From contig NZ_KZ614144.1 in NCBI RefSeq assembly GCF_002884445.1, forward strand, positions 3,147,551 through 3,211,550: a DNA stretch of 64,000 nt, in the 5' to 3' direction. Source of the DNA: Paenibacillus castaneae. Its GTDB lineage: Bacteria > Bacillota > Bacilli > Paenibacillales > Paenibacillaceae. The notes below the pieces were generated by a model. That model ran no database searches. It saw only the letters and a list, made by a program, of their open reading frames with translations, and was not told the DNA's origin. Positions within the stretch are counted from its first letter, which is position 1; each line of letters starts with the position of its first letter. Of this stretch, positions 9,766 to 17,534 are shown piece by piece. Both the position numbers and the translations under genes were made by a program.

Positions 9766-9795
9766 CAAAAGGCCGCGATGCTCGCGGCCTTTTCT
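9766..9795. terminator. Bidirectional intrinsic terminator
   Basis: AAAAGGCCGCGA and TCGCGGCCTTTT form a GC-rich stem flanked by A and T runs, so it can stop both the rightward small gene and the leftward NlpC/P60 gene. Confidence 0.9.
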
Positions 9796-9808
9796 ATATT
9801 CTATGTTA

Positions 9809-10312
9809 CTATTTTATGACACGGCGAGCTGTTACATAGGTTTTATCCCATGTGCTGCCAGAAAATTTCGATATCGTTACACCTACACCGACTCTATAAG
9901 TGTGAAGGAGTTTGTTGTTACCCATGTAGATGCTGACATGATTGATTTTGCCATCACGATTCGTATCTGAGAATATCAGATCTCCTGCTTTCAAATTGCT
10001 TCTTTTAACGTAAGTACCTGATTTCGATTGTTGAACAGATGAACGAGGCAAGCTAATGCCATTTTTTTTGTAAACATATTGTGTGAATGAAGAGCAATCA
10101 AAGGCGCTAGTAATACCTGATTTTGCTCCGAATTTATATTTAACACCCAGGTAGCTCTTTCCTTTGGATATAACTTTATTTGCAACTGAAGTGCTTGATG
10201 CAGCTTGTACCGGCTGCGGAGCTGCAACGGCAACGCCGCCAAATGCAATAGATAAACTGATACCGATTCCGGCTAAAGTTTTTGTGATTTTATTTTTTCT
10301 TGTGTTGTTCAT
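9809..10312 (-). CDS. Secreted NlpC/P60 (C40) peptidoglycan endopeptidase
   Basis: This 167-residue exported cell-wall hydrolase cleaves peptide cross-bridges, usually the D-gamma-Glu bond in the stem peptide. Residues 1 to about 38 form a signal peptide ending near VQAA. The catalytic Cys is C73 in FDCSSFTQYVY, and H125 in NHVSIYMGN is the general base, with H137 (LLHT) as the third residue. There is no SH3 or LysM wall-binding domain, so it is a minimal form common in Paenibacillus. The ATG at 10312 is preceded by GGAGG with 8 bp spacing. It is monocistronic, bounded by the bidirectional terminator. Confidence 0.92.
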   Translation of the reverse strand: MNNTRKNKITKTLAGIGISLSIAFGGVAVAAPQPVQAASSTSVANKVISKGKSYLGVKYKFGAKSGITSAFDCSSFTQYVYKKNGISLPRSSVQQSKSGTYVKRSNLKAGDLIFSDTNRDGKINHVSIYMGNNKLLHTYRVGVGVTISKFSGSTWDKTYVTARRVIK

Positions 10313-10490
10313 GATGTGTTCCTCCTTGGAATTTGTATTGGGCTATCTCCTAGGAACACAATAACACAGCAAATCTATCAATTATTTACCAATGAATAAA
10401 GAAAGCCAAGCCGCTGTAGGTAGATTAAACAATTATTAAAAAGAAATGAAAAAAATTTCATTTTTGACGGTTGACAAACGGATATATACC

Positions 10491-10534
10491 TAAAAAACCT
10501 CTAGCCTTTATTCAATAAGGTTAGAGGTTTTTTG
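10491..10534. repeat. Long inverted repeat (terminator-like) without an adjacent upstream gene
   Basis: AAAAAACCTCTAGCCTTTAT and ATAAGGTTAGAGGTTTTTT form a stem of about 19 bp around TCA, ending in a T run on both strands. It sits in the 332-bp gap between two divergent genes (10313-10644), so it does not follow any recognised CDS; TTGACA at 10471-10476 is close upstream. Otherwise the gap holds only upstream sequence of the NlpC/P60 and collagen-like genes. Confidence 0.75.
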
Positions 10535-10644
10535 GGTTATGTGAATAGATTGCCTAAATCCTATTTCTCTAGTTATGAATCTATACTTTTATTTAATAGT
10601 TTTCATAGTATACATAGAGAAAACGAAATAGAGGAGGGCTAAGT

Positions 10645-11217
10645 GTGGGGGGTGGTAAATTAGCGCGCAATGATCTAAGAAAATTTATAAAAACTTCATC
10701 CAGATCAAGAGCAAAATGTATAACGTTAAGAAAAAAAAGACGAAAAAAGAAAATAAAAAATATCCGTTGTCTAAATAGATTTTGTATTGGAATTAAAGGG
10801 CCGAGGGGACCAAGGGGACCAAAGGGTGTACCGGGTCCAAAGGGTGTACAAGGTCCAAAAGGTATAAAAGGCCCCAAAGGCGTGACAGGGCCGCAAGGTC
10901 CACCTGGGATAATTGGTGACATTACAATCAAACCTAATGTTAATCGATACATCCTTAGTACAGCTTCTGATCTCGATTTGACGCAAACGGTCAAGATTCC
11001 AGCCAATCAATTTACTGATGATGCTGGCGGAACAATTGCTGCATTCAACATACCCATTCCTAATGGCTACAGTAATCTCTTTATTAACGGAATATTGCAG
11101 CTTGGCAGTTGTTACACATTAAATCAAGATTCATTACAATTGACAACCGGCAACGATATGATTTTTGCGGGAACTCCAATCATAATCGAAACGATCGGAT
11201 TTGTAATTCAAGACTAA
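10645..11217 (+). CDS. Collagen-like protein with C-terminal DUF4183 domain
   Basis: This 190-residue protein starts at the GTG at 10645 after GAGGAGGG. It has a very basic N-terminus (residues 1-45, with a KKRRKKK-type run), about 14 uninterrupted Gly-X-Y triplets (residues 49-90, mostly GPK, GPR and GV-type) and a C-terminal beta domain with [11 protein letters not shown] and [10 protein letters not shown], which I recognise as DUF4183. Such collagen-like proteins in Bacillus and Paenibacillus are typically spore-surface or exosporium filament proteins in which the Gly-X-Y part trimerises. There is no signal peptide, consistent with assembly inside the mother cell. The next gene encodes a second DUF4183 protein 30 bp downstream. 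Confidence 0.85.
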   Translation: MGGGKLARNDLRKFIKTSSRSRAKCITLRKKRRKKKIKNIRCLNRFCIGIKGPRGPRGPKGVPGPKGVQGPKGIKGPKGVTGPQGPPGIIGDITIKPNVNRYILSTASDLDLTQTVKIPANQFTDDAGGTIAAFNIPIPNGYSNLFINGILQLGSCYTLNQDSLQLTTGNDMIFAGTPIIIETIGFVIQD

Positions 11218-11247
11218 TAAGATATGCTCGAGAGGAGGTGATTATAT

Positions 11248-11532
11248 ATGGCCATTACAAAACCATTCTTAGCAAGTAGAAAGTTCAGTGCAACTGCCGG
11301 AGCAGGAACTGGTGTAGGAGCAGCATATGCTATTCTTGCAACAAGCTTTCTTAATGACACAGGCACACCTGCTACCGCATTTCCAGCATCATTTGCCTAT
11401 TATGTCCTCTATATTAATGGAGTTATTCAGACAGAGGATACTTCAAGCGTGACGACTACCGCAATTACAATTCCGGATGGAGATACACTCGATCCTGCAA
11501 CGCCAATCTTAGTTGAATTTATCGTTTCGTAA
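11248..11532 (+). CDS. Stand-alone DUF4183 protein, probable spore-surface component
   Basis: The 94-residue protein is almost entirely one DUF4183-like beta domain; YYVLYINGVIQTEDTSSV and DPATPILVEFIVS align by eye with the C-terminal domain of the preceding collagen-like protein. The N-terminus carries a short Gly/Ala stretch (TAGAGTGVGAAYA). The ATG follows an ideal AGGAGGTGAT site. It is probably co-transcribed with the collagen-like gene, and the two products may co-assemble. The domain's biochemical role is unknown; a spore-coat or exosporium location is inferred from the family's distribution. Confidence 0.82.
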   Translation: MAITKPFLASRKFSATAGAGTGVGAAYAILATSFLNDTGTPATAFPASFAYYVLYINGVIQTEDTSSVTTTAITIPDGDTLDPATPILVEFIVS

Positions 11533-11538
11533 CCCAAT

Positions 11539-12426
11539 TTAATCGACAGCTCTATTCATCGGAATGCGAAAGCTATGGCGCTCGCTTGTGTCCCGTGGGA
11601 TTTTACCTTTCGCGGATGCAAGTGTAGCGTTTATTTCGCCGCCAAGCATAATAATGATGGAACTGATATAAAGCCAAATTAACAATACAATGATTCCTCC
11701 AAGGCTGCCGTATGTTTTGGAATAATTCCCGAAATTATTGATGTAGAATTGAAACAGAAGAGAGGTAACAATCCAGCCGATCGTTGTAAACAAAACACCA
11801 GGAATCACTTCTTTAATGCTATGCTTACGGTTCGGAACAATCCAATATAGAAGAATAAACACTCCAATCATTGCCGCTAAAGAAATGACATATTTCAGTA
11901 TTCCCCAAATCGATTCAAAGCCATCGGGATAGTGCAGCAATTGAAATAGATATTCACCTATTACTTTGCCGAAAATAAGCATCATCATCGTCAATAAGAT
12001 GACGGTCGCGAAGACAATAGTGGCAATCAATGAGATCCCTCTCACCTTCCAGAAAGGACGATTCTCTTCGACATCATAAGCTTTATTAAGTCCTTTTATA
12101 ATGGCATTAATTCCGTTTGAAGCGGACCAAAGCGTTGCAATCATTCCTATAGAGAGCAATGCACCTTTATTATTTCTCGAAACTTCAGTAAGGATACTGC
12201 GAATCATTTCCCCTGTGTCTGCAGGCAGCACTCTAATTAATTCAGCAATTGCGCTGTCCCCAGATAATTGAACAAACCCCAGAAAACTGACAATAAATAT
12301 TAAGAATGGAAAGAAGGATAAGATCAAATAATAAGTTAGTTGCGCGCCTAAGGCAGGTACATCGTCATCGCGAAAACGACTATATAAGCATTTAAAAAAC
12401 TGTGTCATGTGTTCTGTACGAGTCAT
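11539..12426 (-). CDS. YihY/BrkB-family integral membrane protein
   Basis: This 295-residue inner-membrane protein belongs to the YihY family (once misannotated as ribonuclease BN). It has about six membrane segments, the family's early motif DDVPALGAQLTYYLILSFFPF (residues 18-38), and a GAxxWVxTSLLFQFYINNFGNYSKTYGSLGGIIVLLIWLY-type region with the conserved YSKTYGSLG. The function is not established. The start ATG at 12426 is preceded by AAGGAGGG. It reads convergently with the DUF4183 gene (6 bp apart) and divergently from the DUF3243 gene. Confidence 0.92.
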   Translation of the reverse strand: MTRTEHMTQFFKCLYSRFRDDDVPALGAQLTYYLILSFFPFLIFIVSFLGFVQLSGDSAIAELIRVLPADTGEMIRSILTEVSRNNKGALLSIGMIATLWSASNGINAIIKGLNKAYDVEENRPFWKVRGISLIATIVFATVILLTMMMLIFGKVIGEYLFQLLHYPDGFESIWGILKYVISLAAMIGVFILLYWIVPNRKHSIKEVIPGVLFTTIGWIVTSLLFQFYINNFGNYSKTYGSLGGIIVLLIWLYISSIIIMLGGEINATLASAKGKIPRDTSERHSFRIPMNRAVD

Positions 12427-12562
12427 GAGCGTTCACCCTCCTTTCTTTCTAATTAAACAAGAATGTCCTCAATCTAAACAAAGGCTTAACCTGTGGTTTG
12501 TCAGTGAAAGGTTAGGGTATACATATAACAAAGATAATCCAGATTCAAGGAGGAGAAAGCAT

Positions 12563-12907
12563 ATGTCAGAATATAATCATGTCGTGGATAAAGACGGAGA
12601 GCTAGAGCCCGGGAGAATGGATGAGGTGCTTGGTAAAATGAATGCCGATAAAAAGGATGAAGTTTTGCGAAATTTCGAAGCATTCAAAACGTATCTTGCC
12701 AAACGAATTGAGCTTGGCGAAAATCTTGGATTAAATGAGGAGCAGCTGGCTGTAATAGCGCAGAAGGTCGCGGGCTACTTAGCGAAGCACGAAGAGCCGC
12801 GCAACACCGAAGAAAAACTGCTGCAGGAGCTATGGAAAGTAGGCAGCAAGGAGGAACAGCATATGTTATCGCATATGCTTGTAAAGCTGGCGCAATCAAC
12901 ACATTAA
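12563..12907 (+). CDS. DUF3243 family protein
   Basis: This 114-residue cytoplasmic helical protein matches the DUF3243 pattern seen in Bacillus YmfJ: a FEAFKTYLAKRIELGENLGLNEEQ segment, then VAGYLAKHEEPRNTEEKLLQELWKVG and a C-terminal HMLVKLAQ. The start ATG at 12563 lies 6-8 bp after AAGGAGGAG; a longer frame beginning near 12407 has no ribosome site and overlaps the divergent yihY start. The family has no defined function. It is a single-gene unit ended by a strong terminator. Confidence 0.85.
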   Translation: MSEYNHVVDKDGELEPGRMDEVLGKMNADKKDEVLRNFEAFKTYLAKRIELGENLGLNEEQLAVIAQKVAGYLAKHEEPRNTEEKLLQELWKVGSKEEQHMLSHMLVKLAQSTH

Positions 12908-12922
12908 ACATAATATATAAAG

Positions 12923-12965
12923 AAAGAGCTGCACCCAAAGTCTGCCTTTGGGGCAGCTTTTTTTG
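12923..12965 (+). terminator. Intrinsic terminator
   Basis: AGCTGC-A-CCCAAAG pairs with CTTTGGG-GCAGCT (one bulge) and is followed by seven T. It ends the DUF3243 gene. Confidence 0.92.
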
Positions 12966-13048
12966 GCTAATCCCATAGATAAGTGAACTATCTCAAACTG
13001 GTAAATAATGATAATATAAGCTTATGTCGATATGCTGTAGGTGATCAG

Positions 13049-13888
13049 ATGAAAGAAAATGAGAGCAGTGTACATCGTGCAACGTTTGCCGGAGGTTGCT
13101 TCTGGTGTATGGTAAAGCCGTTTGACGAGCTGCCAGGCATTATTTCGGTTGTATCCGGTTATACAGGCGGTCATACGGACAATCCAACCTATGAGGAGGT
13201 ATGTACGGAGTCAACGGGGCATGCTGAGGCTGTACAAATTATATATGATCCGGACTTATTCTCTTATGAAAGACTGCTTGAGCTTTATTGGCAGCAAATC
13301 GATCCCACGGACAAAGGGGGCCAATTCCATGATCGTGGATATTCCTATCGTACCGCGATATTTGTTCATAATGAGGAACAACGTCATTTAGCTGAAGCTT
13401 CTAAGCGTATTCTGAAGGAAAGCGGCCGATTCAAAGGACTTATTGTTACGGAAATTGAAGATGCTTGCCCTTTCTACCCTGCGGAAGACTACCATCAGCA
13501 TTATTATAAGACACATATTATGAACTACAAGCTATATCGCAAAGGCTCCGGGCGTGACGATTTTGCTGAGCAATATTGGAATAACAAGCAAGATAAAAAG
13601 CGTTTGCGCCAGCAGCTGACAGAGCTGCAATATGAGGTAACCCAGAACAAAGGTACAGAGCCCGCCTATCAAAATGATTATTGTGATAACAACAGGGTGG
13701 GAATCTATGTTGATATCATTAATGGTGATCCACTCTTTAGCTCGAAAGATAAATTCGATTCACACTCCGGTTGGCCAAGCTTCACCAAACCTATTCATGA
13801 AGGCTTCATTCGCAAAGAAGCGGACCTAAGAAACGGTCAAGTACGAACGGCCGTGCGCAGTAGACTGAGTCATTCTCATTTAGGTTAG
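13049..13888 (+). CDS. msrA: Peptide methionine sulfoxide reductase MsrA with a truncated, degenerate MsrB half
   Basis: Residues 1 to about 165 form a complete MsrA domain that reduces methionine-S-sulfoxide, with the catalytic motif GGCFWC (C17) and the usual HAEAVQI and [17 protein letters not shown] segments. Residues about 185-279 are the start of an MsrB domain ([26 protein letters not shown]) that ends at an in-frame TAG just after SHSHLG, where MsrB normally continues. The 44 codons that follow in the same frame still resemble the missing MsrB end, so this was a normal MsrA-MsrB fusion that has lost its second activity. The start is the ATG at 13049 after AGGTGATC; a GTG at 12983 has no ribosome site. 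Confidence 0.9.
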   Translation: MKENESSVHRATFAGGCFWCMVKPFDELPGIISVVSGYTGGHTDNPTYEEVCTESTGHAEAVQIIYDPDLFSYERLLELYWQQIDPTDKGGQFHDRGYSYRTAIFVHNEEQRHLAEASKRILKESGRFKGLIVTEIEDACPFYPAEDYHQHYYKTHIMNYKLYRKGSGRDDFAEQYWNNKQDKKRLRQQLTELQYEVTQNKGTEPAYQNDYCDNNRVGIYVDIINGDPLFSSKDKFDSHSGWPSFTKPIHEGFIRKEADLRNGQVRTAVRSRLSHSHLG

Positions 13889-14020
13889 TTTTTCTTTCAC
13901 GGTCCAAAGCCAACGAAGCAGCACTACCGTATAAATTCCACATCGATGCGGTTTATTCCAATAGAAGAACTGAATACACAAGGATATGGACAATATAATG
14001 TCCTTTTTGTGAAGCCATAA
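13889..14020 (+). pseudogene. Severed C-terminal remnant of MsrB
   Basis: Directly after the TAG at 13886-13888, in the same frame, 43 sense codons encode HGPKPT, HYRINSTSMRFIPIEELN and QGYGQYNVLF before TAA. These match the end of intact MsrB (HVFDDGP.., RYCINSAALRFIP), so the frame was conserved until recently. The catalytic Cys of the RYCxNS motif is Arg here, and the His expected straight after HLG is the stop. MsrB activity would therefore be lost even with read-through. Confidence 0.85.
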
Positions 14021-14052
14021 TAGACAAATATATGATCATAGGATGTGATGAA

Positions 14053-14862
14053 ATGGAGCTGCCCGTTATAAACATGGAGCTTGCCGAACGAATACAGCAG
14101 GTAGAAATCGATTATTTAACGTCAAGAATTCGTTCAATTGGCGAACGCTTGGGGAATCCCGAGGGAGTGGAGATCCATAGATTCGGCAAGACCACTGCCT
14201 TTTATATTAGAACAATGCCTTGGGGTTTATTTAACTCAGTAAAAGGCTTATCGGACGACGATGCAGATCTTTTAGATGATATCATTCTGTATTACCAAAC
14301 AAGAAACAGAGCCTTTCAGTTTGACGTTGATCCTATTCACTGCAGCCCAAAGCTCTTTAAGCGACTAGCCGAGAGAGGATTTTACCAAAATGGATTTCAT
14401 TCTGTGCTATATGGGCTTCCTGCAGATAAGACCCCGATCCATCCTTCTTATATACATATTATCGAAGTTAAGAATGAATCTGAGTTTGATCATTATGCTG
14501 AGATTCACTGTCTTGGCTCAGGCATGTCATTAGCGGATAAGCACCATTTTGTAAATAACAACAAAGGTATATTGAACCGAGAAGGTTGGAAAATCTTTTT
14601 GGCTTATTTGGATGGTACGCCCGCAGGGGTTGCGGTCATGCACATAAGCGGGAATATAGCCTCCTGCACGCTTGCGGCTACTCATCCTAACTATAGAAAT
14701 CGCGGCTTACAAACGGCTCTTCTGCAGCATAGAATGCATGAAGCCCACAAAGCAGATTGCACGCTGGTAGCCGCTCAAGCAAGCTTCGGTTCAACGAGTC
14801 AAAATAATATGGAACGAGCCGGAATGCAGTTGGCATGGACAAGGTCAATTTGGGTAAAGTAA
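14053..14862 (+). CDS. GNAT-family N-acetyltransferase
   Basis: This 269-residue protein has a C-terminal GNAT fold: AGVAVMHISGNIASCTLAATHPNYRNRGLQTALLQHRMHEA contains the acetyl-CoA pyrophosphate loop (RNRGLQTAL), followed by VAAQASFGSTSQNNMERAGM. The N-terminal half is an extra, degenerate GNAT-like region, so this is a two-domain type whose substrate is unknown. I favour the ATG at 14053, which has AGGATGTG upstream; an ATG at 14032 is possible and adds seven residues. It lies 32 bp after the msrB remnant and ends at a modest terminator. Confidence 0.85.
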   Translation: MELPVINMELAERIQQVEIDYLTSRIRSIGERLGNPEGVEIHRFGKTTAFYIRTMPWGLFNSVKGLSDDDADLLDDIILYYQTRNRAFQFDVDPIHCSPKLFKRLAERGFYQNGFHSVLYGLPADKTPIHPSYIHIIEVKNESEFDHYAEIHCLGSGMSLADKHHFVNNNKGILNREGWKIFLAYLDGTPAGVAVMHISGNIASCTLAATHPNYRNRGLQTALLQHRMHEAHKADCTLVAAQASFGSTSQNNMERAGMQLAWTRSIWVK

Positions 14863-14887
14863 CCTTATTTTAAGAAGTATTCAACAT

Positions 14888-14926
14888 GGCCCTATTGCAA
14901 ATGATGCGAATAGAGCCGTTTTATTT
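14888..14926 (+). terminator. Probable intrinsic terminator
   Basis: GGC-C-CTATT pairs with AATAG-A-GCC around GCAAATGATGC, followed by GTTTTATTT. It follows the acetyltransferase gene. Confidence 0.6.
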
Positions 14927-14995
14927 CTATTATTTATTAAGATATAATGAGTGGATAGAACAAAATAAGGATTTCAGAAAGGGCAGGTGCGCATA

Positions 14996-16690
14996 ATGAA
15001 ATTCAGCGACTATCATTACGAGAGACCTAATGTAACCGCATTCGAGCAACAGTTCAAGGAGCTTCTGGCTTCATTCAATTCCGCTAGCAGCTGTGACAAT
15101 CAGGATTTATTCATGACAAGCATTAACAAGCTCCGCAGCGAATTTGATACGATGCAGCAAATTGCAAGTATTCGCCACTCTATTAATACGACGGATGAGT
15201 TCTATAAGGCAGAACAGGATTATTTCGACGAGGTTGGGCCTATTGTTCAGGAATACATAACCGATTATTATCGTGCTTTGGTTCAATCCAAATTTAGAGC
15301 AGAACTCGAGATGAAATGGGGCAGTCAGCTGTTCCAGCTTGCTGAGCTCTCACTTAAGACGTTCAGCACAGATATCATAGAGGATTTGCAGCAGGAAAAT
15401 AAGCTTCAGACCGAATATTCGCAGCTCATTGCTTCAGCCAAAATTGTTTTTGACGGTGAAGAACGGACGCTTTCACAAATGACGCCGTTCGCGCAATCAA
15501 CCGATCGTGATACACGAAGACGGGCGGAAGAAGCCAAAACAGGCTTCATGACTGAGCATGAGGAGAAGCTTGACCGCATATATGACGATATGGTTAAGCT
15601 GCGGACTAAGATTGCGAAAAAGCTGGGTTACAGCAATTTTGTCGAGCTCGGCTATGCACGAATGAGTCGCACCGACTATAATGCGGAAATGGTAGCAAAC
15701 TTCCGCAAACAAGTTCTAGAGCAAATAGTGCCTGTTGCGACGAAGCTGAAGGAGCGTCAGAGGAAACGGATTGGCGTGAACGAGCTGCTTTATTACGATG
15801 AAAGTTTCAGCTTCAAATCAGGTAACGCGAAGCCCAAAGGCGAACCTGCATGGATTGAGAAGAACGGTGCGAAGATGTACGAAGAGCTGTCGCCAGAAAC
15901 GAATGAATTTTACTCCTTCATGCAGGATAATGAACTGATGGATCTCATCAGCAAGAAGGGGAAACAGAGCGGCGGTTACTGCACTTATATAAGTGAGTAT
16001 GGCGCACCCTTTATATTTTCCAATTTCAACGGCACTTCGGGAGATATTGACGTCTTGACGCATGAGGCTGGCCATGCATTCCAGGTGTTCGAAAGTAGAA
16101 GCTTTCAGGTGCCTGAATACAGCTTCCCTACTTATGAAGCATGTGAAATTCATTCTATGAGCATGGAATTTTTTACATGGCCGTGGATGGACCTCTTCTT
16201 CGAGGAGGATGCCGATAAATACAGGTTTGCTCATTTGGCTGAGGCGTTGATCTTCATACCATACGGTGTGACGGTCGACGAATTCCAGCATTTTGTGTAT
16301 GAGAATCCGGAAGCTACACCAACAGAGCGGAAGAAGGCATGGCGCGAGATCGAGCGCAAGTACTTACCGCATCGTAATTATGGGGATAATACCTATCTTG
16401 AGCAAGGCGGCTACTGGCAAAAGCAAGGCCATATATTCAGCTCGCCATTCTATTATATTGATTATACCCTTGCGCAGATTTGCGCGTTTCAATTCTGGAA
16501 GAGGATGCACGAAGACCGTCCTGCCGCATGGTCGGATTATCTGAATCTTTGCCGTCAGGGCGGAAGCTTGTCTTTCACTGAGCTGGTGAAAGTAGCCGGT
16601 CTTATTTCGCCATTCGAGGACGGATGCGTCACATCGGTTATCGACAGCATTGAGAGATGGCTTGATAGTGTGGATGATACTGCTCTCTAA
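14996..16690 (+). CDS. M3-family oligoendopeptidase
   Basis: This 564-residue cytoplasmic zinc metallopeptidase cleaves short peptides. The HEAGH motif at 356-360 (DVLTHEAGHAFQVFES) supplies two zinc ligands and the catalytic Glu, and the glutamate of EACEIHSMSMEF, about 25 residues on, is the third ligand, as in the M3 (PepF/thimet) fold. Length and order match the Bacillus oligoendopeptidase PepF-like subfamily. The ATG at 14996 is favoured over the in-frame GTG at 14987 because GGCAGGTG lies at the right distance from the ATG. It is monocistronic and ends at a bidirectional terminator. Confidence 0.93.
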   Translation: MKFSDYHYERPNVTAFEQQFKELLASFNSASSCDNQDLFMTSINKLRSEFDTMQQIASIRHSINTTDEFYKAEQDYFDEVGPIVQEYITDYYRALVQSKFRAELEMKWGSQLFQLAELSLKTFSTDIIEDLQQENKLQTEYSQLIASAKIVFDGEERTLSQMTPFAQSTDRDTRRRAEEAKTGFMTEHEEKLDRIYDDMVKLRTKIAKKLGYSNFVELGYARMSRTDYNAEMVANFRKQVLEQIVPVATKLKERQRKRIGVNELLYYDESFSFKSGNAKPKGEPAWIEKNGAKMYEELSPETNEFYSFMQDNELMDLISKKGKQSGGYCTYISEYGAPFIFSNFNGTSGDIDVLTHEAGHAFQVFESRSFQVPEYSFPTYEACEIHSMSMEFFTWPWMDLFFEEDADKYRFAHLAEALIFIPYGVTVDEFQHFVYENPEATPTERKKAWREIERKYLPHRNYGDNTYLEQGGYWQKQGHIFSSPFYYIDYTLAQICAFQFWKRMHEDRPAAWSDYLNLCRQGGSLSFTELVKVAGLISPFEDGCVTSVIDSIERWLDSVDDTAL

Positions 16691-16756
16691 ATGAAGAACT
16701 TAAAGAAGAGGATGTCATACAAAGTACGTAAACCTACTTTTAGGGCAACCTAATTA

Positions 16757-16796
16757 AAACAGCCGATCAGGGTTTCTACACCTGTTCGGCTGTTTT
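16757..16796. terminator. Bidirectional intrinsic terminator
   Basis: AAACAGCCG and CGGCTGTTT, with an inner CAGG/CCTG pair, form a stem with T runs on both strands between the convergent peptidase and acetyltransferase genes. Confidence 0.88.
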
Positions 16797-16823
16797 GGAG
16801 TGGGTATATTTCCGATCATCCAA

Positions 16824-17318
16824 CTATCTAAGCATACCTTTATAGACACCTGGTGTTGAATCTGCAATCGGAATAGCGCCGACCGTCCTCGCATAAAAGT
16901 CAGTAGGCCCGGCAGAACCGATCACAGCGTAGCCATAGCCTTCGTTCCTCATGGCAACAAGGCTAGCATACAGTAGTGCTTTGCCGATACCTTGTCCACG
17001 CAGATCTGGATCGACACCTGTTGGACCAAAGAAGCCTTTAGCAGTGGTGTCATAGCAGGCGAATCCAACTGGCTTTACGTTCCCGGTGACTTCATCAGTA
17101 ACCGTTGCGATCCAGCATGAGACAGGCTGCCTGGTGAAAGCAACTTCACATTCACTCACCCAATGCGGGCTAAATACTTCACCAACCCAAGCTGTTACAA
17201 TATGCTTCTCTGGAGGCAGTGCCCTGCGTATTGTAATATTAGTTCCCGAATACGCTGCAGCGAACCGTTCAGCTTCCTCAGGAAGATCGTATAATTTGAC
17301 CAACATATCGGTTGCCAT
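16824..17318 (-). CDS. GNAT-family N-acetyltransferase
   Basis: This 164-residue single-domain acetyltransferase has the acetyl-CoA binding loop in GPTGVDPDLRGQGIGKALL (residues about 112-130), followed by MRNEGYGYAVIGSAGPTDFYARTVGA, the typical last helix and strand of the fold. Proteins of this shape often carry a short N-terminal region that binds the acceptor, but the substrate is not evident. The ATG at 17318 follows GAGGAGACG. It is a lone gene convergent with the M3 peptidase and divergent from the ABC exporter. Confidence 0.87.
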   Translation of the reverse strand: MATDMLVKLYDLPEEAERFAAAYSGTNITIRRALPPEKHIVTAWVGEVFSPHWVSECEVAFTRQPVSCWIATVTDEVTGNVKPVGFACYDTTAKGFFGPTGVDPDLRGQGIGKALLYASLVAMRNEGYGYAVIGSAGPTDFYARTVGAIPIADSTPGVYKGMLR

Positions 17319-17534
17319 TTCTTTATCGTCTCCTCATGTGTGTGTATTCCTACTTCTATTCAACACTATTCTGCATCCTTTATGCTCATTCCTGCTTTTA
17401 AGCAACTTCTGTCCGAATTCACTTCATGTACAACATATATTTTTGAAAGAAGAGTAGAAAGGTAGAGAAAGCATAGCAGAGTCTGTATAGTAGATAATGA
17501 AGACCTACTAGAATCATTATAAAAGGAGTTCATC

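Noticed and set aside
10593..11006. 137-codon minus-strand Gly/Pro-rich frame
   Set aside because: It is the complement of the Gly-X-Y coding stretch; the composition is a by-product of that repeat.
15818..16291. 157-codon minus-strand frame
   Set aside because: It is antisense to the active-site region of the M3 peptidase, without ribosome site or family likeness.
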